The notes under the pieces were generated by a model. It was not told the origin of the DNA. It did no database searches and saw only the letters and a list, made by a program, of their open reading frames with translations. Below are positions 32,649-46,062 of a DNA stretch of 64,000 bases, piece by piece. Position numbers and translations under genes: made by a program. Position 1 is the stretch's first letter; the number at the start of each line of letters is the position of its first letter. The stretch is from Trametes villosa (lineage: Eukaryota > Basidiomycota > Agaricomycetes > Polyporales > Polyporaceae). The stretch is taken from NCBI GenBank assembly GCA_002964805.2, contig PUDQ02000010.1:1736001-1800000 (forward strand), written 5' to 3'.

Positions 32649-35600
32649 ATGAACGTCAACCAGCTGCAACCTCAGCCACCACCCCAACTCCAGCGGACGT
32701 CCAAGGAGGCCTCCGAGAAAGAGGCGGAAGTACGTGTTGTTCTGCACTTGTAGTCTACTACTGCTCACTTTTCCTCGGCGCAGTTCCTCGCGTTGAGGTT
32801 GTTGAACAAACGTTCACGCCTCCGCCTCTCCCCCCAACCGCTCGACCTCGATTCCCTCCCGGGCAAAGGCCGTCTCTTTGCTGTAGCAAACCGCGCAGGC
32901 TGGTATGCTGCTGCCATCCGCAATGCAGACAACTCTTATGGTGCGTTCTCGCTCGTATTCTCGCGCGCGCCACACCTGAGCATGCCATTGTAGCTCTCGC
33001 ACTCTCCCCTTTGACCGACCTCCGCTCCGCCTTCTCATCCTCGTCCTCCGATGGACCGCTCTCTCTGCAGCCGCGCGTGTCATTACCTCTTCCTGCGACG
33101 CCCCACATCGTTGTCTTCACCCAGGACGACGCTCGGTTGCTTGTCGCGTTCACGAATGGCCCGATCAGCGTGTTCGACTCCCAGGCCATCTTCCAGTCTT
33201 CTGCCGCCGCCGCACCTCTCCACGCTTTCCCCTTCGCTGGGCGAAAGCCAATCAGAGATGTCCTCCCCAGTCCCGGCGACATGGAGCTTGTCGCTCTCGT
33301 GCGCGACGCTGGGGACGCGCTGCCGGTCGAGATCCTCGACGTCCAAAAGATGGCCTCCGTCGGTGGGTGGAACGCAGGTGGAACGGCTGCAGCAAATCCC
33401 GTCTCAGGTACCAATAATGCATACCTCTTGGCTGTCCGTTCTCACTTGCTAACTCTACCTGCAGCGTCCTGGTCACCCAAGGGCAAACAAATAGCCATTG
33501 GTCTCGAAAGCGGCGACATCGTCACTTTCAGCCCGACCGACACCTCGGCCGTCAAGAGCATCGTTCCGAGACCACAAGGCTTGGACGGACAGAGCGTCAT
33601 ATCGACTGTGTGGCTGTCTAACCCAGAGTTCCATGCCATCTACGCTCCAGCAGGTCAGTACGGCCCGGAAGTCGAGCAGAACCACTACGTCCTCTCGCTC
33701 GACTCAAAGGCGGGCATGGCTGGGGACGTCAAGCTGGCATGTCCCTACCTACCTTATCCTGGTATCAGACCTCCTGGCTCTTTCGTAGTCACTCTGCGTG
33801 GCTGGGAGCCGTCCAGGCTGCTCCTCTTCATCGGCGACGGCACCTCTTCGGATATTGGCCTTCTGGGCAGCTTGACGGATTCTACGTCTGCGCTGGACTC
33901 CTGGTACAACCTCTCGCTTGAGGAGACCTCTACGCCCTCGGTTCCGTTAGACTCGGACATGAACGAGACTGTCCTCCTCGGACTCGAGCTAGACCTGACG
34001 AACGACAAACCCTTCACATACACCGGGCCCTCGGGTGAAGATACGGACGTCCCTCCACCGCCAATCATGTATCTTTACGCAAGCGACGGCACCTTGACGG
34101 GCTGGCATATCATTCAAACGCAGGGTGTCGCATACCCGGGGATGACAGCGTCCACCGCTACCGCGCCCACCATTTCCCCCGCCACCTCCACGTCGACCGA
34201 CTCTCCAGCTATCCAGAGCCCCTTCGCTGCATCTCTATCGAATACCACTCCATCGAACGCATTTGGCTCCACGACCACTCCGGGGGCGGGAGGTGCTTTC
34301 AGCGCGTTCTCTGGCGCACCAACCAAGTTCGGGAGTACAGGATTCGGGTTCGGCTCACAGGCTCCCCCATCGCAGACACCCCAGGCTCCCCCACTCTCTG
34401 CGCCTTCAGTATCCGTCGACATGACGTCCGCGACCGAAGACTCGATGGCGTCCGAAGCGGACAGTGGTTTCGGAGGCCTGTCTCTCGGTAGCAGTAACGA
34501 GAGCTCCCGACTCAAGCCTGACGCAGGTACCACATCCATGTTCGGCTCCTTCGGCGCCCCCCAGCAGCAGAGCTCCTCCACCTCACCATTCGGAAGCGGC
34601 CCTGCCTCCAATTCCACGTTCGCCACCTTTGGCGCAGGTGCAATCAAGCCTGCGACAGGCTTCGGCAGCGCGTTCGGTGGGGGCAACGGCACCTCTTCCG
34701 CGTTCGGGTCCACTAGCGCGTTCGCCAGCGGCACCAGCGGTAGTTTCGGCAGTGGCAGCGGGGGCGCGTTCGGAAGCTCGTCCGCCTTCGCTTCCAAACC
34801 AGCAGGAGAGAGTGACGCTCCGAAACCCGCATCTTCTGACGCCAAGCCCGCCTCCGCGTTCGGCCAGTCCAGCTTTGGCCAGTCCAGCTTCGGGCAGTCT
34901 ACCTTCGGAGCGAACGCCAGCAAACCAGCCTTCGGTCAGTCTGCGTTCGGACAATCTGCTTTCGGGCAATCCGCCTTCGGCCAAACGGCAACCAGCAAGC
35001 CGGCCTTCGGACAGTCTACTGCGTTCGGCAGCTCGTCCTTCGGTGCGACCGCCACTCCCGCCAAGCCCGCAACGCCCAGTGCCTTCGGAAGTGGCAGCAG
35101 TGGTAGCAGCGGGGGCGGATTCGCAGCGTTTGCCGCGGCACCGACATCCTTCGCCAGTGCCGCGCAGCAGAAGACGCCAGACGCGAAGCCAGTATGGGCT
35201 TCGAGCGGCTCCCAGCCTACGGAGCAGAAGTCCCAGGAGGTCCCAGCCACCACTGGAGGAGCGTTTGGCGGGGCGAGCGCGTTCGGTACCGCGAAGCCAG
35301 CCGAATCAGCGAGCAGCGCGTTCGCACCTGCGAAACCAGCAGAAACGACGGCCAGTGCGTCCGCATTCAAGCCGGCCGAATCGACGAGCAGCCCATTCGC
35401 AGCAGCCAAGCCAGCAGAGTCAACAGGGAGCGCGTTTGCAGCTGCCAAGCCGGCAGAGTCGACGGGCGGTGCGTTCGGCGGCCTAGGACAGTCGAGCGGG
35501 AGTGCTTTCGGGAAGTCATCCTTTGGTCAATCATCAGCCTTCGGCCAGTCTTCCTTCGGCCAGTCATCTTTCGGTCAGACGTCTGCATTTGGCCAGTCGT

Positions 35601-38600
35601 CGTTCGGCCAGTCTGCGTTCGGGCAACCCGCCGCGTCGGGACAGTCTGCGTTTGGGCAGAGCGCGTTTGGACAGACGTCTACCCCAGCCACGACCCCGTC
35701 GAAGCCAGCCTCAACGACGCCGTCCAGCGGAGGCTTCGCTAGCTTTGCGTCTGCGGGGCCGAGCGCGTTCAGCACCGCCGCAACGCAGAAGTCGTCAGAC
35801 AGCGATTCGAAGCCATCGTGGGCGACTGCCAACGAGGACAAGCCCAAGGAAGCCGAAAAACCGAAGTCTGCGTTTGGTACCACACCTAGCCCTGCGAGTG
35901 CATTCGGGGCAGCTCAGGCCTCCACTACATCCACCCCGTCACCCGCCTCCACTACGACTCCGGCCACCTCTCAAACAGGGGGTTCATTCTTCGGCCAAAC
36001 TTCATTCGGCGCCGCGAAGACGGACGACAAGGATGCAACCTCCAAGCCTCCGTCGGCGTTCGGCGCGCCCTCTCCCCTCGGACAGTCTTCGTTCTTTGGC
36101 AAGTCGAGCTTCGGCTCTGGGCCCTCTCCCTTCGGGAAGCCTGCTGCTGCTGCCGCTCCCACAACGCCTACGACAAACACGAGTGCATTCTCTGCGTTCA
36201 GCAGTGCCGCAAGCCCATTCGCTGCGGCCGCGGGTGGCGCGAAGAAGAGCTTTGGGGACATGCTGAGGGAGAAGGAGGGCGACAAGGAGGAATCCAAGCC
36301 TCAGGGTGTCAGCAAGACCGCAGAGGAGTGGAAGAAGCCTGTCTCCGTGTTCGCCTCTCTCAAGCATGCCGCGGCGGTAAAGAGTATGCCCCACATTGGT
36401 TGTAGCATTTTTCTCTTTCCGCTAACCAATTTTCACTCGCAGCTGAGGACGCAGAAGACGACGAAGAAGAGGCGGGCAACGTCTCCTTCCGCTCGCAAGA
36501 CGATGACGATGACGCCGAAGAGGGCAGCGACGGCGGCGACGATGGCATCGACGACTTCCTCAAGTCCGATGAGGAAGACGTGGAGGGTAGCGAAGAGGAG
36601 GAAGAGGACGAACCTGAAGCGGACGCCGTACAATCCGAGACGCCCCCTGAATCCCCAACCGCGAAGCAGCCACCTCCGACAAAGATTCCGTCGTTCTTCG
36701 CCAAGTCTCCTAGCCCATCTCCTTCGAAGTCTCCTATACCTACGGTGAAGATCGAGCCCGAGAGCCCGAAGGGCATCCCGCAACGGCAAGACAGCACTTC
36801 TCCTCCAGGGTCACCCTCCGACCGTACAGAACCTGCGACGCCCGATGTCAAAGGCAAGGCTCCAGCGCGGGACCCAAGCACAACGCCTCCGGGCTCTCCT
36901 GCCACTAGCCCTGCTTCGGCCCCTGGCCACGCAACACCCGCGCCGCCGACATCCTCCGCACAAGGTATGCTCGGCGTTGGCCGTCCCTCTACGCGGCCTA
37001 CACGAAGCTCGCCCCTGGCGAGTCAACCAATCAGTGGCGACGATGCCTCGGACGAGGAAGATGAGGAGGAAGAAGTCGAGGAGGAGGCCAAGCAAGAGGA
37101 GGAAGAGGAGGAGGAACGCGAGACCTCTCCGGCCAAGAAGGCTCGCTCTGCTTCCCCTGCAATCCCTCCCGTCTCCAGGAAGAGCCCGGCGCCGCATCCC
37201 ACTTCTAGGCCGAAAACCCCTCCGTTGCTCTTTGGCCTCGGCGGCGCGCCGAAGCCTCCGACGCCCTCGCCCTTCTCGCTGTCTCCTGCCAGCACATCCT
37301 CCATCTTCGGCGCAAAGCCATCGCCGCCTGCTGAGAAACCGGCGGAACCGTCGAAACTACCACCACTGGCGCCTTCGATCTTCAACGCGCCGCCGGTATT
37401 CTCCCTGCCCACTCCCCCCGAAGGGGGAGTGGTTGCACAGAAACCTGCTACTCCACCTGCAGGCCTCTTTGGAGGTCAGCCCACCACGCCCTCCGACACT
37501 CTATTCGGAGAGAAGCCAGCCGCGCCCTCTGGCGGACTGTTTGGACAGAAGCCGGCTGCGCCTTCTGGCGGTCTATTTGGCCAGAAGCCTGCCGCTCCTG
37601 CTGGTGGCTTGTTCGGCCAGAAGCCTTCCGGTCTCTTTGGACAGCAGCCTGCCGCGCCTGCGTTTGGCTCGTCAAGCGTGTTCTCCGCCCCATCCTTCCC
37701 GTCGCCGGGCCAGTCTCCCTCCCCCGCCGCAGCCGCCCCTGGTACGGCCACACCTCCTGGTCTGCTCTTCGGGGGTGGCACCCCTACACCTGCTGCAAAA
37801 TCATCACCATTCGGCGCTTTCGGCAAGCCTCCCGCGATCCCTCCGCCCGCCTCTGGTCCTGTACAACCCCCTGCGCCCGCTCCTGTCCAGCCTCCGCCGC
37901 CGTCCCAGGCAGCTGTCGCGCAGGGCATGCAGACGGAGTGTCTGTACCTATTCTCCAGTCTCGCAAGAGAGCTCGAAGACGTACGTGTTACATAAGCCTC
38001 TGTTCTTGCCCCCGCTCACGAACGCCCGTTTCACAGCTCAAGGCACTCGCCGCCCGGGCGAATGCACGCGCCGCACAGCTGCGCAAACCGGGTAGCGGGA
38101 ACAAGACCGCGCAGGACCTCGTCGACCCCACGAAGTGGATCTTGGGCGACTTGCAGCAGTTCAAGGAGATCATGAAGGAGGTCGAGCGCGAGCTGGAGAA
38201 GTGGGAGAAGGACAAGGCCGCGGTCATTCCGGTCATTCGCGAGCTCGAGAGCGACATGCTCAAAGGTGCGTGCTCTATCGTTCGTCAAGGCTATAGTGCT
38301 GAATGGCGGACATAGCGACCACGCGGAAGGAGGAAATCGCGCGTTTCCACAGGGCATCTCAGGACAAGGAGTTTGCTCGCATGCTGAAGGCACGAACGCT
38401 CAGTCCCGAGCACCTTGAGACGCAAGCTCAATTACGGAGGGAGATTCGAGTACGTCCTACCGGTACCAGCGATGTTTTCTGAGCTGACAGCATCTACCCA
38501 GACCATGCGCGGGAGGATCCAGCAGCTGGAGGATCACATCCAGGCCTCCAAGAAGAAGCTGAGCAGCATGCAGAGCGGGAAGCCCAGTCTCAAGTAAGGC

Positions 38601-39495
38601 AGTACCCAGGAAATACGTTGCGAGTCCCCCACTAACTCTTCCTTGCAGGCCACCTTCGTTGGACACGATCAACCGCACCTACCGCAACATCGACGTCGCC
38701 ATCGAGCAGGAGGAAGAAGACGTCTCGTCCCTCGCAGACCGCGTCGCCCAGCTCGACCTCTCCTCGCACGCCCGCGGGAAGCTCTCCTTCGCCGCCTCGA
38801 CGCGGGACAAACGCCTGCCCGACAGCCCGAGCGGAGCACGCATCAGTCGCGAGATCACGCCGAACATCGCCGCCTCGACCGCCGCAGCCCTCAACGCAGA
38901 GCGCAGCGCCCAGAAGCTGAAGCGTGCCCTGCTGAAGGCGCGGAAGGAGCCGCTGCTGAACACGAAGGCCGTCGACGCGCTCCCGCCCGCGCGCGAGGTG
39001 CGCTCGTCGCGCAAGCCGCCGCTGCTCGCGCCCGGGTCCGGGCTTGGGGTCGGCGCCGCTTTCGCTGCGGGGATGAACACCGGCTTCGCAGCCGGTATGC
39101 TGGGGGGTCCCGCCATGCTCCCCCCAGTGTGGACGCCACCGCCGCCCGGGACCTTCGGCATGTCGCCTACATGGTCCGGCTCACCGCCCTTCAGTGGGGA
39201 TCAGAGCTCGCCCTCGTCCGGAAGGCTGGGCGCCATGCGTCCCCCGAAAGACAGAAGCCACGGGCGGCCTGTGGTGCCCTCACAAGGCTACGTCAAGCCG
39301 CCGCCGGTGCCAGCCCCGGCAGGGTTCAGCTGGGGCCCGCTGCCGAAGTTCGAGTCGGCGCCGCAGACCATACCGGGGTTCAGCTCGTTCGCCAACATCA
39401 AGGCGGCGGACGAGCCCAGGGTGAAGGTGAAGGAAGAAGTGAAGGATCTAGGGTCGTCTTGGATTGCAGATGGGTTTGGGGCGTCGAAAAAATGA
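32649..39495 (+). CDS. nup159: FG nucleoporin Nup159/Nup214
   Basis: Nup159 sits on the cytoplasmic face of the nuclear pore, where it anchors the Dbp5 helicase for mRNA export. The start is 32649 (MNVNQLQPQPPPQLQ). Exons 1-3 are 32649-32729, 32784-32940 and from 32994. Residues to about 450 form a beta-propeller (IVVFTQDDARLLVAF, SWSPKGKQIAIGLESGDIVT). From about 34,250 to 36,250 there is a long FG domain with many SAFGQSSFGQ-type units. An intron at about 36,374-36,442 precedes an acidic segment (DDDDDAEEGSDGGDDG), and a second FG block at 37,450-37,680 has GLFGQKPAAPSG units. The C-terminus (38,040-38,640) is alpha-helical coiled coil (LQQFKEIMKEVERELEKWEK), the part that binds Nup82/Nsp1 in yeast. 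My estimate is roughly 2,100 residues. The open frame running past 36,374 is intron read-through, not an alternative end. Confidence 0.92.
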
Positions 39496-39619
39496 GGGGC
39501 TCGGGATGTTCGAGATATACGACCACACACGACACGCACTGACCGCTGTAAAACGACGTGTATTACCATGTGTCTAGCGTAGGCTACGGCTACAATCGAC
39601 TGCGAAGATTTGACCACGT

Positions 39620-40539
39620 CTAGCTGGACTTTCCGTTGACTACTGGCTTTTCCTTGTCCGCATCTGCCACGGGCTTTTGCTCGCCTTGCTCCGGGGCGTC
39701 CTCGAACTGTTCCTCGGGCGCAGGCTTGTCGAACGGGTTGTAGATGATGCTCTCGAGATGCGAGAGCGCGGCCTGTGGGGGGACGAGGGCAAAAAAGAAG
39801 CAGGTTGGTGCGGGTGGTCTAGTACGGGGCGAAACGGCTATTATTGAGGAAATCGCTGCGCACCCTGCCGACTTCGCTGAGCTCCTGGTCGGCGTCGCCG
39901 TTGAAGGTCTCGAACTCGCCGGGGTCGACGAACGCGTCGTCGTCGTCGTCCATCTCGTCGTCCGCGCCCGGGTCCGGGTGGAGGGACGCGCAGAGGGAGA
40001 GCGCCTCGAAGATGGGCTCGACTATGAGAAGATGTGTGAGACGAGGAGCGTAGTTTGGACGCGAGGGACGTACGGGCAGAGGCGTCTTTTGGTAGGATAC
40101 TGAGTTCGCGCATGTCCGCGAGGTCTTCCTCCTCGGTTTCAGGCTTCCCATTCTCAGCTTTTATGCTCTCGTCGAGCTGGCAGTAGATGGAGGGGCCGTT
40201 TTCGCCCCGAGAGATGGCATGGAGGGTGATAGAAGGGTATTCGACTTGGAATCCGCGTCCGTTCGCGGACATGAACACCAGATGGCTGCAGAGCGCATTA
40301 GTATACATCCGGGAAGAGTAATGTAACGCGCACCTCTCAATCACGTATAGAGAGCCATTCGCTCCATCTGCGGCAGAGAACGCGTCGAAGGGAGGGTCGA
40401 GAGTAACGGACACATTATCCTCCTTGTGGCGGAGGACAGGCGGGATATCGGAGAAAGACGCAGGGGTGGACGCAACCAGATTCCTGTGCTCCTCGGGGGA
40501 GATGTACTTGGGGAGCGCGTCGATGAGCACGATTGCCAT
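39620..40539 (-). CDS. pICln / methylosome subunit (Voldacs family)
   Basis: pICln is the assembly chaperone that holds Sm proteins and presents them to the PRMT5 methylosome during snRNP biogenesis; the older name is nucleotide-sensitive chloride-channel regulator. The start ATG is 40539-40537 (MAIVLIDALPKYISPEE). The PH-like domain runs through SLYVIE, an intron, then SHLVFMSANGRGFQVEYPSI and TLHAISRGENGPSIYCQLDE. An acidic stretch (DDEMDDDDDAFVDPGEFETF) follows, and the protein ends with the conserved-looking helix ALSHLESIIYNPFDKPAPEE and a Lys/Glu tail, with the TAG at 39622-39620. Three or more short introns are visible. It converges on NUP159 with 124 bp between stops and diverges from the SH3 gene with 206 bp between starts. 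Confidence 0.88.
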
Positions 40540-40745
40540 TTTGTATGTTCTGTGCTATGTTTTGCGGTCTCAGACAAGGTGGACGCGGTCAAGGACCGAC
40601 AGGCGCTCAGCAGATCTGGCGAGAGGCACGATCGAGATCTGATCTCCCAAGCAGTGCGAGCGTCTATCTACTGCTAAGTACGCTCGGCACACTCGCCGCC
40701 GACAAGGCCTCTCTCCCGACACCCACCACCTCCTCACCACCGACC

Positions 40746-41678
40746 ATGCCAGTCTCGACACCGTCCGACCCGCAGGCAGCAGCGCTGCTTGCCCACGTCC
40801 TCCAGCAGACGCAGGTCAACATCAACTTCCTCGCCTCGCAGAACTACATCTCCCATGCCGAGGCCGGCGAGCTCATCTCCCGCCTTACCCAAGGTCCCGC
40901 GAGCAGGGATGCCACCCTCGACTCCGTCGCGACCAGTATGCAGAACCTCGCGGTCGGACCCGTGCGCGCCCCCTCGCCCGTTCGTCGCGGTGTCCCCCCA
41001 CCGCCTCCCCGACAGACGACTACCAAGCGGGCCCGCGCGCTCTGGCCATACAACGAGGACGGCCGGGTCAGTCCGCTTACCTTCTCTCGCTTACTCTCGC
41101 CCCCGGCCCCCGAGCCTTACAGTACACTGACACACATGCGGCCCTCCAGGAAGTAAACGACATCTCCTTCTCCGCAGGCGAGACCGTCGAGATCGTCGAC
41201 GAGACAAACGCCGACTGGTGGACCGGCAAGTGCAGGGGCAAGCAGGGTCTCTTCCCCGCCAACTACGTCGAGCTCCTCGACGCCGGCCGCGGTCCTCCCT
41301 CCCCTGCCCCCCCTCCGAGCATGCCCGGGATGCCGATGCATATGAACTCCTACCACCAACCGCCCCCGGGCCCGCCCCAGTACGGCATGATGCCCAACGA
41401 GCCGGAGAAGGCCGCCATGTACCACCAGCAGTCCTACGGCCCCCCTGCGCCCATGCAGCCCGCGCCGCCCGTGCAGGTTGTCCAGCAGGAGCAGCAGGCG
41501 CCGCCGAAGAAGAACAAGTTCGGCAAGCTGGGGAGCACCATGGCGACTTCCGCCGCGGGTGGTGTCGGTTTCGGTGCCGGTAAGTCTGCGGTCTTTCGTG
41601 CGGACCCTTTTCCGGTCTAACTCAAATCCCACCACAGGTGCCGCCATCGGCAGCGGTATCATCAACTCCATCTTCTGA
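40746..41678 (+). CDS. SH3-domain protein, Lsb1/Pin3-like
   Basis: This is probably a cortical actin/endocytosis adaptor that binds Las17 (WASP)-type proline-rich partners. The start at 40746 (MPVSTPSDPQAAALLAHVLQ) is preferred over an in-frame upstream ATG because family members begin with this helix (QQTQVNINFLASQNYI). One SH3 domain follows at residues about 98-150: ALWPYNEDGR, an intron at 41068-41149, then EVNDISFSAGETVEIVDE, WWTGKCRGKQGLFPANYVEL. The rest is Pro/Met/Gln-rich low complexity, then KKNKFGKLGSTMATSAAGG and, after a second intron, a glycine-rich hydrophobic tail (GAAIGSGIINSIF). The length of about 255 residues fits yeast Lsb1/Pin3, whose Gln/Pro-rich region is prion-prone. 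No membrane anchor is evident. Confidence 0.87.
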
Positions 41679-41906
41679 GAGCGGTATCTACTAGGCTACG
41701 GAGGATTAGACATATGCTGTGGATGGACTTGGGTTAGGTAGGATCTCACATGTATGTTTACGGTCTAATTAGCAATCGCGACCACGATCATATGCTCTGC
41801 GAATGTTTAAAGCGAGAGTATTGGCACACCTACGGCTACATGATCATATACTCTACACTTTTTCCTTTCCTGCTATTTCCTCTAAACCGCCCGAAGGCTG
41901 GGACGT

Positions 41907-43734
41907 CTATACGACTTCGTCATTTTCTGTAAACGGGATACCGAAGATCTCCTTGACGCGTCGGACCGCAACTGGGTCTCCGGTGTTCTGCACGGCACCG
42001 ACTTCAATCACTCGACCGCGCGCAGTATCTCTGGAGCACACACCTTCGTGATCTCATCGCTGATCTTCACTGTTGGCTTCCCGTCTACAGACGACAGTTT
42101 GATGACCATGTTCAGCGCACGGCTCTTCTCCGTGCCCCCGCTAGACACCTTCGTGAAGTCGTTTGACAGCGAGGTCCCTATCCCAAACGAGCCTGCGCGC
42201 AGCCGTCAGGAAACCGAGTGACCATCTTCCCCTCGGTCAAATGCTTCAACGTACACTTTATGCCGAGCTCATCGCACTGCTTCTTCAACTTGAGTGCTTT
42301 CTCCACGGTGAGCGCGTCCGAGAAAATGATTGTCTTCTTGGTGTAATCCACGCCGAGTTGTTGGTAGATCTCTTTGGCACGAGGCGCATACACGAACGGA
42401 TCTCCAGAGTCCTGGCGCAGGCCGATCCAATGTTGCGCGTAGTGTGGGTCTTGGACGAAGTCCTACTCAGGGTAAGCTGGTCAACATAAGCGAATGGTCA
42501 GGAGCAGAAGGCAAAGGTACCTTGTAAAACGCTTCGGTCGAAAACGTGTCTGTGAGGGCGATGAGGAGGACGTCATGGTAGACCTCCTCCCAGAGCTTGA
42601 GCGCGGTCGAGTTAGCGTGCTCGTAGCCCTTGAGTGCGCCGACCTGTGGAAGAGAATTGTGGATAGTGCGCATACATTCTGCAAACGGCACTTACGCCCA
42701 TGAACCATTCACTGTGGCAATGTCTGTCAGAATACTAGGTAACTCCAGTACAGTGCAGTTCCAGAAACTCACTGAGCAATCGTGCCCATAGGCGTGACAT
42801 TATGTTTCATCGCCAAGTGCACCTATCGGCCGGTCAGCTTCGGTAACAATCGTGTAGATGCGCATCGGGCTGAGCACTGACATTACTTGTCCCAGACACC
42901 TTTGCGGAGGCATCGGGTAGGTCATTTTGCGCACGCAGGATAGCCTTCATGATCAGATCCTGCGTGCGGTATGACCGTCTTCTCCGCGTGCCGAACTCGC
43001 TGAAATTGCATCCGGCTGCTAGGAGCGTCTTGGCCTTCTCATACGCCTGCTCTACCGCAACCAAACGTCACCTTCACCGAAGAGTATGCCATAATCTCAA
43101 CGCACCTTCTTGTCCGTCGTAGCTCCAGTCCTTGTCCACGGTAGTGAAGTAGATCTCGCTCAGGCACGCCATGAGCGGGACCTCCCACAGGATGGTCTCC
43201 TGCCAGGGCCCGACCGCATCAATACGTATGTGCCCCCTTGCCGTGGGGTCCTCGCGTGCGTCCTTGTCCGCGTCCTCCGGGAGGGCCTGGAAGTGGAGTC
43301 GCAACTGTGCGGGGTTAAAGCGGTACGCGGCCAGGAACTCGAGGTACGCCGGCGTGAAGTACGGACACGTCTTCGCCAGCCACTCGCGCTCGTCCTCCCG
43401 CAATTGAATCTTGTCAAACTCTGAGTATATGCGATCAATACGCGCAGTCTAGGGCTGGGACAGCGCGAGAGGGTGCTCACGCGAGGCGGAGCGGCGGAAG
43501 CGGTCGAAGCACGCGCGCGTGAAGAACACGTCCTTGTCGCGGTGCGTGAAGCGGTACGTGCCCTCGACCCCGGGGAAGTGCTGCAGCACGGCCTGCTGCA
43601 TCGACAGCTAGTAGCCGACGGATTTGAATTAGGATGCATGACTGGAATGATCGGGAGCTGCGAGCGCGCACCTTGTACAAGTCTGTGTCCAGCAGCGACG
43701 CTGGTAGCACCACGTCGTCGTATTCACTCGCCAT
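41907..43734 (-). CDS. npt1: Nicotinate phosphoribosyltransferase (Npt1)
   Basis: It catalyses nicotinate plus PRPP (with ATP) to nicotinate mononucleotide, the entry step of NAD salvage. The start is 43734 (MASEYDDVVLPASLLDTDLY); after an intron comes SMQQAVLQHFP and GTYRFTHRDKDVFF. The EFDKIQLREDEREWLAKTCP segment, ETILWEVPLMACLSEIYF and CNFSEFGTRRRRSYRTQDLI follow (phosphoribosyl and nicotinate site). Then come KVSGTSNV, GTIAHEWFMGVGAL, TDTFSTEAFYKDF, GLRQDSGDPFVYAPRAKEIY and KTIIFSDALTVEKALKL. Splicing out a 62-nt intron near 42,200-42,260 joins ...LGIKC to SFGIGTSLSNDF, restoring the conserved glycine loop. The protein ends IFGIPFTENDEVV at 41909-41907. About eight short introns. It shares a 209-bp divergent promoter with RRP41. 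Confidence 0.93.
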
Positions 43735-43830
43735 CTCGTCTTGTTTTCTCTCTATCTGTTTGGAGGTCTGAGGATAAGTGAGTGTGGCTGCCAGTGACTG
43801 CTATCTTGGGCCGCGGAATGGAGTCATCGC

Positions 43831-43842
43831 CCCTAACCCTAA
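43831..43842. promoter_or_regulatory. Telomere-repeat-like box in the NPT1/RRP41 promoter
   Basis: Two tandem CCCTAA units (TTAGGG on the other strand) lie between the divergent start codons. Such teloboxes bind Myb/Tbf1-type factors in fungi and plants and often mark ribosome-biogenesis genes. RRP41, an rRNA-processing factor, fits that. Binding is inferred. Confidence 0.45.
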
Positions 43843-43943
43843 CTTAGGTTAAGAACGCCTGTCTAATTTCGCGCGTCCTGCCAGGACCTGCACGCGTCCC
43901 TGGTCGGTGGCTGCACTCTTTCCGCTCACCAAGCACTCTCGCC

Positions 43944-44837
43944 ATGGTAGGTCTCACGACGCGTCGAGGCTACATATATGCTAACACATGCGCGCAGAGC
44001 TCAAGGATAGAGATTCTCAACGACGGCGGCTTCCGCTCAGACGGCCGCAAGCAATATGAGCTACGCGATATTACCATCGACCTCTCTCAGCAGGGTACCG
44101 CGGACGGCTCTGCAATAATCACCCATGGCCTCACTCAAGTCATGGTCTCCGTATTCGGGCCCCGAGAAGCGAAAATGCGCTCACAAACTCTCCACGACCG
44201 CGCCGTCCTGAACGTCGAGATCAACGTCGCGCCCTTCAGCACCGGCGACCGGCGAAAACGCTCTCGCGCAGACAGGTGAGTTCCCCTCAAAGTACTATAT
44301 CCATGGCAGCACGCCGATGCGGTTCAAGCACACAGACGAATACTTGAGCTCGCCGCCTCCATCGAGTCCACCTTCGAGCCCGTCGTCCAGACCTCCCTCT
44401 ACCCGCGCTCCCAGATCGACATCTACGTCCAGGTCCTCCAGCAGGACGGCGGCCTCCTCCAGGCCTGCATCAACGCCACCACGCTCGCGCTCGTCACCGC
44501 GGGCGTGCCGCTGCTCGACTTCGTCTGCGCCGTCTCCGGCGGCGTGCACGCCACGCAGCCGCTGCTCGACCTCACGACGCTCGAGGAGAACGACCTGCCG
44601 AACCTGACCGTCGCGGTCATGCCGCGCACGCGCAAGGTCACGCTCGTCACGATGGAGACGCGGCTGCACGTCGACCGCTTCCGGGACATCTTCGAGCTCG
44701 CGTGCGAGGCCGGGCAGACGATCCACAAGGAAATGAAGCGGGCGGTCAAGGACCGGACCGTCGCCCTCGTCGGCGCGATGGACACCGGGGCCAAGCACGC
44801 CTCCGTCGATCCCGACGTGCTGATGGAGGACCGATGA
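43944..44837 (+). CDS. rrp41: Exosome core subunit Rrp41/Ski6
   Basis: It is an RNase PH-fold subunit of the eukaryotic exosome ring, which degrades and processes rRNA, mRNA and ncRNA; in fungi the ring itself is catalytically inactive. The first coding exon is only the ATG (43944-43946). A 51-nt intron (43947-43997, branch CTAAC) joins it to AGCTCAAGG to give MSSRIEILNDGGFRSDGRKQ, the expected family N-terminus. Then come HGLTQVMVSVFGPREAK and NVEINVAPFS. A second intron (about 44,276-44,336) precedes RILELAASIESTFEPVVQ. TSLYPRSQIDIYVQVLQQDG, AVSGGVHATQPLLDL and an alpha-helical C-terminus with KEMKRAVKDR follow, stopping at 44835-44837. Retention of intron 1 would keep the frame and add 17 residues. 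It converges on TRM8 with 54 bp between stops. Confidence 0.93.
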
Positions 44838-44891
44838 CGTCTCGCTCGCTCGGGTACTACTCTCATGCACACGCATACACACACTCGGGTT

Positions 44892-45877
<986 letters not shown>

Positions 45878-46062
45878 GGCGCTGACGAGGGGGTGGGGGT
45901 AAGGGGTCAAGTCGGGTGGGGGTCGGAAATGGGAGGACGGGGAGAGGACCGAGGAAATCCGAGAGCCACGTGGGCGGCGCGCGCCCCAGGGCGATATCAA
46001 CCCGCCAGCGCGCCCTCCCTCCTTCCTTTTCTCCATCTCCTCCCTGCCCCACAACGTGCGCC

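Noticed and set aside
36370..36748. Continuation of the first long nucleoporin reading frame
   Set aside because: The stretch passes through a GTAAAG...CGCAG intron; splicing leads into the acidic segment and second FG block, which is the natural protein.
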